From Caulobacter sp. (GTDB lineage: Bacteria > Pseudomonadota > Alphaproteobacteria > Caulobacterales > Caulobacteraceae): 64,000 nt of DNA. Within the stretch, counting starts at the first letter, position 1. Each line of letters opens with the position of its first letter. Under the pieces are notes generated by a model. That model had not been told where the DNA came from. It made no database searches and was given only the letters and a program-made list of their open reading frames with translations. The stretch covers positions 62,001 through 126,000 of the forward strand of contig JAUXVF010000031.1 of NCBI GenBank assembly GCA_030680355.1, in the 5' to 3' direction. Below are positions 36,067 to 44,393 of the stretch, piece by piece. A program made the translations under genes and the position numbers.

Positions 36067-36138
36067 GAAACGGGGGCACACACTCTTTATCGATATTCGA
36101 TTTGCTGCTTATCAATAAAGAGTGTGTGTCCCCGTTTC
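36067..36138. repeat. Palindromic repeat of the GTGTGTCCCC family (long copy)
   Basis: GAAACGGGGGCACACACTCT and AGAGTGTGTGTCCCCGTTTC form a nearly perfect stem, extended inward by TTATCGATA/TATCAATAA. Same family as 8430-8475. It sits immediately beside a different palindrome, so repeats have accumulated here. Confidence 0.75.
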
Positions 36139-36202
36139 GAACGCAGCCTGCGGGGTTCGACACGCGCTGCGCGCTGCTCACCATGACAATCAAGGGCGCG
36201 AT

Positions 36203-36360
36203 CCCTTCTCCCCTTGCGGGAGAAGGTGGCGGCCGAAGGCCGACGGATGAGGGGTCGAGGATCGGGGCCGACTGGACAGACTGTCCGCTGCGCCTGTTTC
36301 GCCGGCGCGACCCCTCATCCGGCCGCTTCGCGGCCACCTTCTCCCGCAAGGGGAGAAGGG
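36203..36360. repeat. Palindromic repeat, CCCTTCTCCCCTTGCGGGAG family
   Basis: The left arm starts CCCTTCTCCCCTTGCGGGAG and includes AAGGTGGCGGCCGAAGGC and GGATGAGGGGTCG. The right arm is the reverse, ending CTCCCGCAAGGGGAGAAGGG. A second copy is at 54164-54356 and a fragment near 43688-43739. With the two repeats before it and an R1 half-copy at 36138-36185, it fills the 529-bp gap between genes. I see no gene in that gap. Confidence 0.75.
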
Positions 36361-36415
36361 TCGTCGGGGACCGGCTTGGGATTTCGGTGACGCTGCAGAA
36401 ATCAATGTCCCTCCG

Positions 36416-37225
36416 CTAATCCCCCGCCGCCCGCCGCAACGCCACCAGCGCCTCGTCCAGCACGGCCCGGTCCCCGGCGAACGCGAACTTGCCGCCGTCC
36501 GACCGGCCGGGTGATCCGTCCCAGTGGGCGACGATGCCGCCGGCGCCCTCGATGACCGGGATCACCGCCTCGACGTCCCAGACCTTCAGCCCGGTATCCA
36601 GGGCCAGATCGATGGTCCCGGCCGCGACCATGGCGTAGCCGTAGGCGTCCAGCCCCAGCCGGGCGAGCTTGGCGGCGGCGCGCACCTGGGTCCAGGCGCC
36701 CAGTTCGGCGCCGGTCAGGATATCCGGATCGGTGGTGGTGATGATGGCGTCGGTGAGTCTGGGGCAGGAGCGCACGCGCAATGGCGTCTCGCCGGCCCGG
36801 CTGATCAGTCGCGAGCCGCCGGCGTGGCCGATGTAGGTCTCGCCCAGATAGGGCTGGCCGATCGAGCCGAGCACCGGCCGACCCTCGTGGCGCAGGCCGA
36901 TCAGGGTGGTCCATAGCGGCAGGCCGGCGATGAAGGCCCGCGTGCCGTCGACCGGGTCGAGCACCCAGACGAACGCGGCGTCTGGCCGGTCCTCACCATA
37001 CTCCTCGCCGATCACCCCGTGCTCGGGAAAGCGCTCGGCGATCCGCTTGCGGATCGCCCGCTCGCCGCCCTTGTCGGCCTCGGTGACCGGGTCGAACCCG
37101 CCGCTGAGCTTGTTCTCCAGGCCGTGGTCGGCCCGGAACAGCGGCAGGATCGCGTCCGCGGAAACCCGGTTGAGCTCGATCAGGAAGGCGTCGAGATCGG
37201 CGAGGCGGTCAGGAGAGAGGCTCAT
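36416..37225 (-). CDS. Inositol-monophosphatase family protein, probably histidinol-phosphatase (HisN-type)
   Basis: A 269-residue Mg-dependent phosphatase. Metal-binding motifs are present: GEEYGED, WVLDPVDGTRAFI and the distal WDVEAVIPVIEGAGG. DPVDGTRAFIAGLPLWTTLIGL resembles HisN of actinobacteria and alphaproteobacteria, which complete histidine synthesis. Inositol- or other sugar-phosphate phosphatase activity is the alternative. The ATG at 37225 is preferred over TTG 37231. No his genes are adjacent. Confidence 0.82.
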   Translation of the reverse strand: MSLSPDRLADLDAFLIELNRVSADAILPLFRADHGLENKLSGGFDPVTEADKGGERAIRKRIAERFPEHGVIGEEYGEDRPDAAFVWVLDPVDGTRAFIAGLPLWTTLIGLRHEGRPVLGSIGQPYLGETYIGHAGGSRLISRAGETPLRVRSCPRLTDAIITTTDPDILTGAELGAWTQVRAAAKLARLGLDAYGYAMVAAGTIDLALDTGLKVWDVEAVIPVIEGAGGIVAHWDGSPGRSDGGKFAFAGDRAVLDEALVALRRAAGD

Positions 37226-37272
37226 GGCCAAGGGTTAGCGGCGGGCCGGCCACAAGGAAAGCCCGCCGTGCC

Positions 37273-37398
37273 GTGGCCAGGGCGTAGGGCGTAGGGCGTA
37301 GGGCGTAGCAAAGGGGGCGCGCGGCGCTGACGGCGTTCACAGGTCCCACTACTCCCTATTCCCTAACCCCTACTCCCTAACTCCTACGCCCTGGCCAC
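37273..37398. repeat. Heptamer repeat array framed by inverted repeats
   Basis: Outer 16-bp inverted repeats (GTGGCCAGGGCGTAGG and CCTACGCCCTGGCCAC) frame four GGGCGTA units on the left and TCCCTAC/TCCCTAT/CCCTAAC units on the right. The array abuts the stop of the XRE gene. A related array is at 41974-42057. These look like short tandemly repeated repetitive sequences with a 7-bp period. Confidence 0.75.
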
Positions 37399-37399
37399 G

Positions 37400-37786
37400 T
37401 CAGGCCGCGTCGGTCTCGCCGTTGAGCGACTTGGCCAGGTCCAGCAGGCGGCGGCGGGGCCGTTCACCGAGCTGGTAGTAGGCCCGGATCAGATCCAGGG
37501 TTTCCTTGCGGGCGAACATCTCGCCGCCCTCGCCGGCGCTCTCGCCGGCCAGCTCGCGACGATCGGCGTCCGAAAGGCCGTCATAGAAGTAGCCGACCGG
37601 GACCTCGAGGGCCTCGGAAAGCTGCCAGAGCCGCGAGGCCGAGATGCGGTTGGCGCCGCATTCGTACTTCTGGATCTGCTGAAAGCGCACGCCTACGGTG
37701 CCGGCCAGCTGCTGCTGGGTAAGGCCGAGGAGCCGGCGACGGCGGCGGAGCCGCTTGCCGAGATGAACGTCGATATCACTGCCCAT
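37400..37786 (-). CDS. XRE-family transcriptional regulator
   Basis: A 128-residue protein with a Cro/C1-type helix-turn-helix at about residues 10-65 (LGLTQQQLAGTVGVRFQQIQ is the HTH core) and a C-terminal helical part (FARKETLDLIRAYYQLGERP). It belongs to a family that is numerous in Caulobacterales, with conserved KYECGANRISASRLW. It is divergent from the acyltransferase gene with 170 bp between, so it may regulate itself or that gene. Targets unknown. Confidence 0.85.
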   Translation of the reverse strand: MGSDIDVHLGKRLRRRRRLLGLTQQQLAGTVGVRFQQIQKYECGANRISASRLWQLSEALEVPVGYFYDGLSDADRRELAGESAGEGGEMFARKETLDLIRAYYQLGERPRRRLLDLAKSLNGETDAA

Positions 37787-37956
37787 GGGCTGTCGCCCCC
37801 AATTGTTGCGTCAGGACAACTGTTCCGAAACGGAACGGTCAGGCTTGAGGGTCGCAAGTCGCGCGCCAAGGGATTTGACGCCCCTGTTACGCCCGCAGGA
37901 GGTGTTCACGTCCAGGGCGATTCCCACTCAGCCCCGAAGCGCGCTAGGTAGACCGG

Positions 37957-38916
37957 ATGGGCGACAAGACGATGTCATTTGGACAGGACCTGACCTGGCG
38001 GCTCGAGGCCGGCGCGTTCGATCTCTTCACGGGTCTGTTCCGGCTGCTGCCGGTCGACGCCGCCTCCTGGCTCGGAGGGGCGCTGTTCCGGCTGTTCGGC
38101 CCGCTGACCCGGACCCACGCCCTGGCCGAGCAGAACCTGCGCCTGGCCTTCCCGGACAGGGACGAGGCCTGGCGGCGGCGCATCCTGGGCGATCAGTGGG
38201 AGAGCAACGGCCGCACGGTGGCCGAGTTTCCGATGATGGACCGGCTGCTGCCTTCGACCGGGCGGGTCGAGGTGGTCGGGGCCGAGCGGCTGGCCGAGAT
38301 CGCCGCCGGCGGCAAGCCGGTGGTGTTCGTGTCCGGCCACTTCTCCAACTGGGAGGTGATGCCGGCGGCGATCGTCAATTCGGGGATCAACTGCGAGATC
38401 ACCTATCGCGCGGCCAACAACCCCTATGTCGACCGGCGCATCCGGGACAGTCGCTTCCGCTATGGCGTGCGGCTGTTCGCGCCCAAGGGCGGCGACGGGG
38501 CGCGCGAGATGCTGACGGCCCTGGGCAAGGGCGTGTCGGTGGCCCTGATGAACGACCAGAAGTTCAACCTCGGCGGCGTCGCGGCGCCCTTCTTCGGCCG
38601 GCCGGTGATGGCGGCGCCGGGGCCCACGCGGCTGGCGCTGCGGTTTGGAACGGTGCTGCAACCGATGTCGGTCCAGCGGACCAGGGGCGCGCGGTTCCGC
38701 GTCATCGTTCACCCGCCGATTGTCCTGGAACGGACCGGCGACCGCACCGCCGACATCGCCGAGGGCGTGCGACGCATCACCGCCTTTGTCGAGGACCGGG
38801 TCCGCGAGCGGCCGGAAGAATGGTTCTGGGTTCACCGCCGCTGGCCGCCGGAAGCCTACGCCTCCCTGGCCGCGGACGGGGATCAGGCCTCGACCGACTC
38901 CAGCGCCGCGCCCTGA
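37957..38916 (+). CDS. LpxL/HtrB-type lipid A or lysophospholipid acyltransferase
   Basis: A 319-residue inner-membrane acyltransferase of the LPLAT superfamily. The HX4E active site is HFSNWE in VSGHFSNWEV. Later motifs are YRAANNPYVDRRI and SVALMNDQKFNLGGVAAPFF, typical of late lipid A acyltransferases. It would add a secondary acyl chain to lipid A. The last 34 bp overlap the 3' end of the convergent CheY-like gene. Confidence 0.85.
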   Translation: MGDKTMSFGQDLTWRLEAGAFDLFTGLFRLLPVDAASWLGGALFRLFGPLTRTHALAEQNLRLAFPDRDEAWRRRILGDQWESNGRTVAEFPMMDRLLPSTGRVEVVGAERLAEIAAGGKPVVFVSGHFSNWEVMPAAIVNSGINCEITYRAANNPYVDRRIRDSRFRYGVRLFAPKGGDGAREMLTALGKGVSVALMNDQKFNLGGVAAPFFGRPVMAAPGPTRLALRFGTVLQPMSVQRTRGARFRVIVHPPIVLERTGDRTADIAEGVRRITAFVEDRVRERPEEWFWVHRRWPPEAYASLAADGDQASTDSSAAP

Positions 38917-39371
38917 CTGACATCATCGATGCCGCGCCGCAGCGGGCCGAAATAGTCGTCGGTGCGGACGAAGTTGCGAGGGTTGAAGATCACCGCATTG
39001 ACCCGGTCGATGATGGACCGCGCCGTGACCGGCTTGACCACCAGTTCGGTCACGCCCGCGTCCCGGGCCTCGCAGACCCGGATCCGGTCGGCGAAACCGG
39101 TCATCATGATGATCGGCAGGTAGGGATTGGTGCTGTCGGCGGAATTGCGAACCATGCTGGTGAACTGGACGCCATCGATCGGAGTCATGTGAAAATCGAT
39201 GATGGCGATGTCGATCGGTCCGTCACGCAGGACCTGAAGCGCCTCGGCGCCGTCCGCGGCCTCGCGGACGTTCAGGATGCCCACGCCCTTGAGCACAGCG
39301 GAAATGATGGCGCGCATATGCTGATTGTCGTCAACCAACAGCACTTTCAGCGCACTCAGCCCGCCGCTCAT
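38883..39371 (-). CDS. Single-domain CheY-like response regulator
   Basis: A 162-residue receiver domain with a short C-terminal tail. The acidic pair is Asp14-Asp15, the phosphoacceptor Asp59 in AIIDFHM, then Thr in IMMTGF and Lys in LVVKPV. No output domain follows, only a tail FNPRNFVRTDDYFGPLRRG. The tail resembles those of stalk- or motility-linked single-domain regulators in Caulobacterales, and the cognate kinase is not adjacent. The ATG at 39371 is used. Confidence 0.85.
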   Translation of the reverse strand: MSGGLSALKVLLVDDNQHMRAIISAVLKGVGILNVREAADGAEALQVLRDGPIDIAIIDFHMTPIDGVQFTSMVRNSADSTNPYLPIIMMTGFADRIRVCEARDAGVTELVVKPVTARSIIDRVNAVIFNPRNFVRTDDYFGPLRRGIDDVSQGAALESVEA

Positions 39372-39451
39372 GAGATCCTCTGTCCCTGCGCCGTTCAATG
39401 TTCAGCGCTTGCAATTGGCGACGGTGTTAGACCCTCCCGCCTTCCGAAAGG

Positions 39452-40291
39452 TTACCGCTTGTCCGGAGCGTGCAGATCGACAAACAACATGGGGTCTAGG
39501 TTGCGGCCCCGCCATTTCAATCGCCAGCACAGGTGGGGCCCGGTTGCGCGGCCGGTCATGCCCACCGCGCCGATGGTCTGGCCCCGGACGACGGCGTCGC
39601 CGGCCCGGACGTCGATCCGCGATTGGTGCAGATAGAGGCTGATCAGCCCCTGGCCGTGGTCGATCATGGTCAGACCGCCCTCGAAATGCATGTCGGCGTT
39701 GGCCATAGCCACGATCCCGTCCGCCGGCGCCAGGATGGCCGAGCCGGTCGGGGCCGCCAGATCGGCGCCATAGTGCGGCGTCTTGGGCTCGCCGTTGAGG
39801 ATCCGCTGTCCGCCGAACCGCCCGCTCAGCCGCCAGGTCTTCAGCGGCATGGTGAAGCCGTCGCGGAAACCGTCGCCCTCGACCTGGCTGGCGAAGCCGA
39901 CCGTCTTCATCTCCACCTCGCGGCGGATGCGTTCAAGCAGGGCCGGGGCGGTCGGGCTGACCAGGCTGGGCGGCAGGCCGCTGATCCTCTGGATATCGAA
40001 TTCGCCGTTGGCGACATCCATCGGCCAGGTCGTGCGGCCCTGATCGGTCTCGACGGTCAGTGACGCGGTGGTGGCGGCGTCCCGGTCGAGGCCGAAAATG
40101 AAATAGCCGTTGACCGAGGCGGTCCCGACCGATTCACCATCGAGGATGAGGCGCGCGCCGGGCGTGGTCAGCCCGATGCCGCCGCCGCCCTGCCGGTAGC
40201 GGCCCGAGATGGCCAGCGGCGGCGGCGCGGCCAGGGCCGGGCCGGCCAGACTGGCGGCGGTCAGTCCGGCGAGCAGCGCGCGGCGGTTCAG
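39452..40291 (-). CDS. Exported LytM/M23 peptidase with an apparent CUG start
   Basis: The protein has 279 residues. Signal peptide: NRRALLAGLTAASLAGPALA. The M23 domain spans about residues 160-275: HYGADLAAPTG (His and Asp zinc ligands), SLYLHQS, and GPHLCWRLKW, where Cys replaces the second His of the usual HLHW. It probably cuts or regulates cutting of cell-wall peptides. No ATG, GTG or TTG occurs in frame between the stop (GCG TGA) and the ATG at 40021, which is far inside the gene. CTG at 40291 overlaps the upstream stop as CTGA and gives a full signal peptide. Confidence 0.78.
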   Translation of the reverse strand: MNRRALLAGLTAASLAGPALAAPPPLAISGRYRQGGGGIGLTTPGARLILDGESVGTASVNGYFIFGLDRDAATTASLTVETDQGRTTWPMDVANGEFDIQRISGLPPSLVSPTAPALLERIRREVEMKTVGFASQVEGDGFRDGFTMPLKTWRLSGRFGGQRILNGEPKTPHYGADLAAPTGSAILAPADGIVAMANADMHFEGGLTMIDHGQGLISLYLHQSRIDVRAGDAVVRGQTIGAVGMTGRATGPHLCWRLKWRGRNLDPMLFVDLHAPDKR

Positions 40292-40503
40292 GACGTCAAC
40301 TCACGCCAGCGGCTGAGCGCCTCGGCCGGCCCGGCATAGGGCTCCTGCCGGTCAGCGTTCCAGTAGCGCAGGGCTTCCAGCGGTATCTTCACGCCGCTGA
40401 CGGCGCAGATCACGTGGCGGCCCGGCGTGAGGACGGCGAAGTCCCCGTCTCCGTAGTGCAGGACGGCGAGGTCCCGGCCAAGGTCACGATCTAAAGCGTT
40501 CAT
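40288..40503 (-). CDS. DUF2093 protein
   Basis: A 71-residue protein matching DUF2093: LAVLHYGDGDFAVLTPGRHVICAVSGVKIPLEALRYWN-type core and DRQEPYAG. A small family largely limited to alphaproteobacteria, of unknown function. It lies between xseA and the M23 peptidase, with a 4-nt CTGA overlap to the latter. Homologues commonly accompany xseA. Confidence 0.88.
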   Translation of the reverse strand: MNALDRDLGRDLAVLHYGDGDFAVLTPGRHVICAVSGVKIPLEALRYWNADRQEPYAGPAEALSRWRELTS

Positions 40504-40530
40504 GCTGGCAATATAGCGAATCCAGGGCGC

Positions 40531-41967
40531 CTAGAACAGGTCGCCCTGGGCGACAGGCGGCGTGGCGGGCTTCTTTTTCGCCGGTCTGGCCGGGGCCGGG
40601 GGGGCGTCGCCGTCGACAACGGCCTGACGGGTGGCGTCCTCGAACATCAGATTGACGGTTTCGCCGCCGGCGAGGTCGCCGCCCCGGGTCGCCAGCCCGC
40701 CGTCGGCCCGGGTCACCAGCACAAAGCCTGGGCGGGGCGGGCGTTTGGGATTGAGCGTCTGGCGCAGCTTGTCCTGACTCTTCAGGCGGTCCTCCAGCAC
40801 ATCCAGGCGCCGCGGAAGCGCGGCGTTGAGGCGAAGGTTGAGCTGGTCCATCCGGGCCAGCAGCTGCTCGCGCTGCCGCGCCAGCACAGCCGGCCGCAGC
40901 GGCGCGGCGACCTGGTCCAGCCGCCGGGCCTGCAGATCGACATTGCGCCTCAGCCCCATTGTCAGATGGCTGGCGGCGTAGTCGAGCCGCTGGCCGGCCA
41001 GGGCCAGCAGGTCCGCCGGCCGCGGCAGGCCCCGGGCGGCGCCGGTCAGGCGGGTGCGGCGATCCTCGATCACCCGGCCCCCGGCCATGGCCAGCCGCCG
41101 GTCATAGTCGGCGGTCAGGGCCTTGAGCTCCGACAGCACCGGTGTGGCCATCTCCGCCGCCGCCGTCGGCGTCGGCGCGCGGCGGTCGGAGACGAAGTCG
41201 ATCAGGGTGGTGTCGGTCTCATGGCCGACGGCCGAGATCAGCGGGATCGTGCTTTCGGCCACGGTGCGGGCCAGGGCCTCGTCGTTGAACGCCCACAGGT
41301 CTTCGACCGAGCCGCCGCCGCGGGCGACGATCAGGATGTCGGGGCGGGGAACCGGCCCCCCAGGCGTCATGGCGTTGAACCCCCGCACCGCGGCGGCGAC
41401 CTGACCGGCGGCGGCGTCGCCCTGGACCACCACGGGCCAGACGATCACCCGGCAGGGCCAGCGGTCGCGGATGCGATGCAGGATGTCGCGGATCACCGCC
41501 CCGGTCGGGCTGGTGATCACCCCGACCACGGCCGGCATCGTCGGCAGCGGCTGTTTGCGCTCGGCGGCGAACAGACCTTCGCCCGCCAGCTTCGCCTTCA
41601 GCCGCTCGAGCTGGGCCAGCAGCGCGCCGACGCCGGCCGCCTCCATGGTCTCGATGACGATCTGGTAGCGCGACCCGGCCGGGAAGGTGGTGATCCGGCC
41701 GGTGACAATGACTTCCAGCCCCTGTTCGGGCCGCACCGACAGGCCGCGCACGCCGCCCTTCCAGACCACGCCGTCGATGGCGGCCTTCTCGTCCTTCAGG
41801 GTCAGATAGACGTGGCCGCTGGCGTGATGGGTGACCTTCGACAGCTCCCCGCGCAGCCGCACGAAGCCATAGGCGTCCTCCAGCGTCCGCTTGAGGGCGA
41901 AGGCCAGTTCAGAGACCGAATAGGCCTGGGCGTTGGAGGTGGCGATGGGGTCCGCTGAGTCGGTCAT
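40531..41967 (-). CDS. xseA: Exodeoxyribonuclease VII large subunit
   Basis: A 478-residue subunit of the ssDNA exonuclease VII. It has an N-terminal OB fold ([21 protein letters not shown]) and the nuclease core ([21 protein letters not shown]..., [49 protein letters not shown]), followed by a long coiled coil. The ATG at 41967 ([11 protein letters not shown]) is the start; an upstream in-frame start lies in a repeat. The small subunit xseB is not in the window. Confidence 0.95.
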   Translation of the reverse strand: MTDSADPIATSNAQAYSVSELAFALKRTLEDAYGFVRLRGELSKVTHHASGHVYLTLKDEKAAIDGVVWKGGVRGLSVRPEQGLEVIVTGRITTFPAGSRYQIVIETMEAAGVGALLAQLERLKAKLAGEGLFAAERKQPLPTMPAVVGVITSPTGAVIRDILHRIRDRWPCRVIVWPVVVQGDAAAGQVAAAVRGFNAMTPGGPVPRPDILIVARGGGSVEDLWAFNDEALARTVAESTIPLISAVGHETDTTLIDFVSDRRAPTPTAAAEMATPVLSELKALTADYDRRLAMAGGRVIEDRRTRLTGAARGLPRPADLLALAGQRLDYAASHLTMGLRRNVDLQARRLDQVAAPLRPAVLARQREQLLARMDQLNLRLNAALPRRLDVLEDRLKSQDKLRQTLNPKRPPRPGFVLVTRADGGLATRGGDLAGGETVNLMFEDATRQAVVDGDAPPAPARPAKKKPATPPVAQGDLF

Positions 41968-41973
41968 GAAGAA

Positions 41974-42057
41974 GGGAGTAGGTCTTAGGGAGTAGGGAGT
42001 AGCAAGACCGAGGCGCTGCAAGCGCCGAGGACTACTCCCTATTCCCTACTCCCTACG
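41974..42057. repeat. Heptamer (GGGAGTA-like) repeat array
   Basis: GGGAGTAGG, GGGAGTA and GGGAGTAG units on the left are mirrored by CTACTCCC, TATTCCC, TACTCCC and TACG on the right around a GGCGCT-GCA-AGCGCC hairpin. It fills the gap between gcrA and xseA and abuts the gcrA stop. Related to 37273-37398. Confidence 0.75.
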
Positions 42058-42060
42058 CTC

Positions 42061-42567
42061 TTAGATGTACCGCCGCAGCGAGCGGGCCAGTTCCGTCGGG
42101 CCGGTCTTCTTCTTGCCGCTCTGGGGCTGCTGGTAGGCGACCTGGGCGTGTTCGCGGCAGTAGGGGCCGGCTTCGCCCGAGCGGCGGCCGCAGAAGGTGA
42201 AGTTGTCGGTCGACGGGTCGCCGATCGGCCATTTGCACATGTGCGCGCCCAGGGTCAGGACCGTGGCGCTGCCGGGTTCCTCGATGCGATGCACGGGCGT
42301 GGGCAGCTGAACATTGCTGACCGGCTCGGCGACCATGCGGCGCGGCGCGGCGGGCGCGGTGGGCGCGGGGCGAGCCGGACGCGGGGCCTTGAAGGCCTGA
42401 CGGGCCGGTTGCGAGGGCGCGGCGCGACCCGACAGCCCGAGGCGGTGAACCTTGCCGATCACGGCGTTGCGGGTGACGCCGCCAAGCTGTTTGGCGATCT
42501 GGCTGGCCGACAGGCCGTCGAGCCAGAGTTTCTTCAGCGTCGCCACGCGATCTTCTGTCCAGCCCAT
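42061..42567 (-). CDS. gcrA: Cell-cycle regulator GcrA
   Basis: The 168-residue GcrA controls S-phase genes in Caulobacter, binding sigma70 and methylated GANTC promoters. The N-terminal DNA-binding domain is GWTEDRVATLKKLWLDGLSA, then TRNAVIGKVHRLGL. The C-terminal sigma-interacting part has the cysteine/histidine set CKWPIGDP, FTFCGRRS and YCREHAQVAYQ. It is full length. The upstream region holds candidate CtrA, DnaA and GANTC elements. In Caulobacter, DnaA activates and CtrA represses gcrA. Confidence 0.96.
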   Translation of the reverse strand: MGWTEDRVATLKKLWLDGLSASQIAKQLGGVTRNAVIGKVHRLGLSGRAAPSQPARQAFKAPRPARPAPTAPAAPRRMVAEPVSNVQLPTPVHRIEEPGSATVLTLGAHMCKWPIGDPSTDNFTFCGRRSGEAGPYCREHAQVAYQQPQSGKKKTGPTELARSLRRYI

Positions 42568-42669
42568 GATCCAACCCTTTGCTAAAGGAGAAGCGGCGAC
42601 GCCCCCGCGCCCCCGAACTCTACATCTTGTGTTTGAAACGCCTCCGAGGCGTCCCGACTACCAGATATC

Positions 42670-42718
42670 GTAAACCTTCTGTTAACCGGCACAATAGGCG
42701 CCATTGAGTCTGTCCACA
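42670..42718 (-). promoter_or_regulatory. Candidate CtrA half-site, GANTC and DnaA box in the gcrA/ABC-permease gap
   Basis: A TAAA-N7-TTAACC arrangement (42671-42687) is a near match to the CtrA box TTAA-N7-TTAA. GAGTC at 42706-42710 is a CcrM methylation site. CTGTCCACA at 42710-42718 matches 7 of 9 of the DnaA box. These are the elements expected at a Caulobacter-type gcrA promoter, but each alone could occur by chance. Confidence 0.35.
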
Positions 42719-42860
42719 GAAACAAGATGTTGATTCCCGCAAGGGCTTTCCCCGACCGGCCGGCGGCCTGTCTGGCTCCAGACCTTGCCCCGCAGGGGCT
42801 GGGTGAGAATTCCAGGCTCGGGAACTTGCGCAAACGACCGGTCGAGCGCACCTAGGCCGG

Positions 42861-43682
42861 ATGAAAGACACCGCTGACAGCGTCATCCCGCCGCAGCCCC
42901 GCGACTACGCGGGCTTCAACTGGACCGGGTTCTCCACCCTCTACATCAAGGAGATCCGCCGCTTCTGGAAGGTGGGCATGCAGACCGTCCTGGCGCCGGT
43001 GGTGACGACCCTGCTCTATATGATGGTCTTCGTGGTCGCCGTGCGCGGCGCCTCGCCGCCGATCCATGGCACGCCCTTCTCGGCCTTCGTGGCGCCGGGC
43101 CTGATCATGATGACCATCGTCAACAACGCCTTCGCCAACTCCTCCTCCAGCTTGCTGCAGGCCAAGATGATGGGGCTGACGCCGGACTTCCTGACCCCGC
43201 CGCTGTCGGCCCTGGAACAGGTGCTGGCCTTCTCGCTCGGCGCGGCGACCCGCGGCGTCATCGTCGGGACGGTCACCGCCCTCACCATCTGGGCCCTGCC
43301 GTTCACGCAGCTCAACGTCGTCCATCCCTGGGCGGTGATCTATTTCAGCGTCGTCGCCTCGCTGCTGATGGGGCTGGTCGGCATCGCCACCGGCCTGTGG
43401 GCCGAAAAGTTCGACCATCTGGCGGCGATCACCAACTTCCTGATCATGCCGATGACCTTCCTGTCGGGCACCTTCTACCTGGTCGACCGCCTGCCCGAAC
43501 CGTTCCGCACGGCCAGCCACTACAACCCGTTCTTCTATCTGATCGACGGCTTCCGCTACGGCTTCATCGGCCAGGCCGAAGGCGACCTGCGCATCGGCGT
43601 CGCCCTGACCGGGGTGCTGGCGGTGCTGCTGTTCGGCTGGTCCTGGCGGGTGTTCGTGACGGGCTGGCGGCTGCGGACGTGA
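42861..43682 (+). CDS. ABC-2 type transporter permease
   Basis: A 273-residue, six-helix permease of the ABC-2/NodJ-YadH type: FNWTGFSTLYIKEIRRFWKVG, APGLIMMTIVNNAFANSSSS and YLVDRLPEPFRTASHYNPF are typical. It exports a lipid-linked or glycan substrate or a drug. No ATP-binding partner lies downstream on the same strand, so the ATPase must be encoded elsewhere. Confidence 0.88.
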   Translation: MKDTADSVIPPQPRDYAGFNWTGFSTLYIKEIRRFWKVGMQTVLAPVVTTLLYMMVFVVAVRGASPPIHGTPFSAFVAPGLIMMTIVNNAFANSSSSLLQAKMMGLTPDFLTPPLSALEQVLAFSLGAATRGVIVGTVTALTIWALPFTQLNVVHPWAVIYFSVVASLLMGLVGIATGLWAEKFDHLAAITNFLIMPMTFLSGTFYLVDRLPEPFRTASHYNPFFYLIDGFRYGFIGQAEGDLRIGVALTGVLAVLLFGWSWRVFVTGWRLRT

Positions 43683-43858
43683 CCCTCATTCCTCTCCCGT
43701 GAGGGAGAGGGGGACCAGCCGGAGGCTGGTGGAGAGGGAAGCGCCGGTGTTGAAGGGGCGGCCAACCGTCGGCTTTCGACCCATTGGCGAACCTCTCACT
43801 CCGTCCAATTATGGATGGAGGGAAGCCGAATGATCCAACTACACGAGACGCCTCTCAT

Positions 43859-44242
43859 ATGACCTCAAGCCCACCGGCTTTCACTCCGCGAATGATTGCG
43901 CTCCTTCGCGTGCGGCTCGTTGCAGGCACAGTATTGGTGCTCAGCGGCGCGATGTCCGGAATTCTATTCGTGGTGGCCCTCTTCTCCCACCAGGCCCTGC
44001 TGTTCGCAGTCGCCCTGATCGCTCTGATCACCAGCATGCTGGCCCACGCTTTGATCGAAGTCTGGCGGGCATGGTTTCTTTGGCATTCGGGCGCTTGGAC
44101 GGGCCTCGACGGGAAGCCATGCTCGCGCGCCGAACGACCCGGGTGGTTCAAGACGTGGCTGACCATGCATGTGCTCTTCGCAGGCGTCACAGGGGGTGTT
44201 GCCGCCTATCTCACTTGGGCCCTTTTTGCTTCCATCCGCTGA
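43859..44242 (+). CDS. Small membrane protein of unknown function
   Basis: The protein has 127 residues from ATG 43859, three hydrophobic helices (about 17-38, 42-65 and 100-122), and a loop with AWTGLDGKPCSRAERPGWF. No family recognised. The start is uncertain: ATG 43811 would add 16 residues and neither has a clear Shine-Dalgarno. Confidence 0.5.
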   Translation: MTSSPPAFTPRMIALLRVRLVAGTVLVLSGAMSGILFVVALFSHQALLFAVALIALITSMLAHALIEVWRAWFLWHSGAWTGLDGKPCSRAERPGWFKTWLTMHVLFAGVTGGVAAYLTWALFASIR

Positions 44243-44393
44243 CGTCGGCCCTCCATCCCTAAGCGACATATCGGGTACCCCACCGAACGGCCGCCCCCGT
44301 CGACACCTCGCCGTCGATCCTCTCGCCATGAGATCATGGGCCGGTTGGGACCGGCACAGGGACACCTTGCGCTGGCGACGCGTCTGTTGCCCG

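Noticed and set aside
37260..37400. CRISPR array at the heptamer repeats
   Set aside because: The period is 7 bp with no spacers; no cas genes anywhere in the window.
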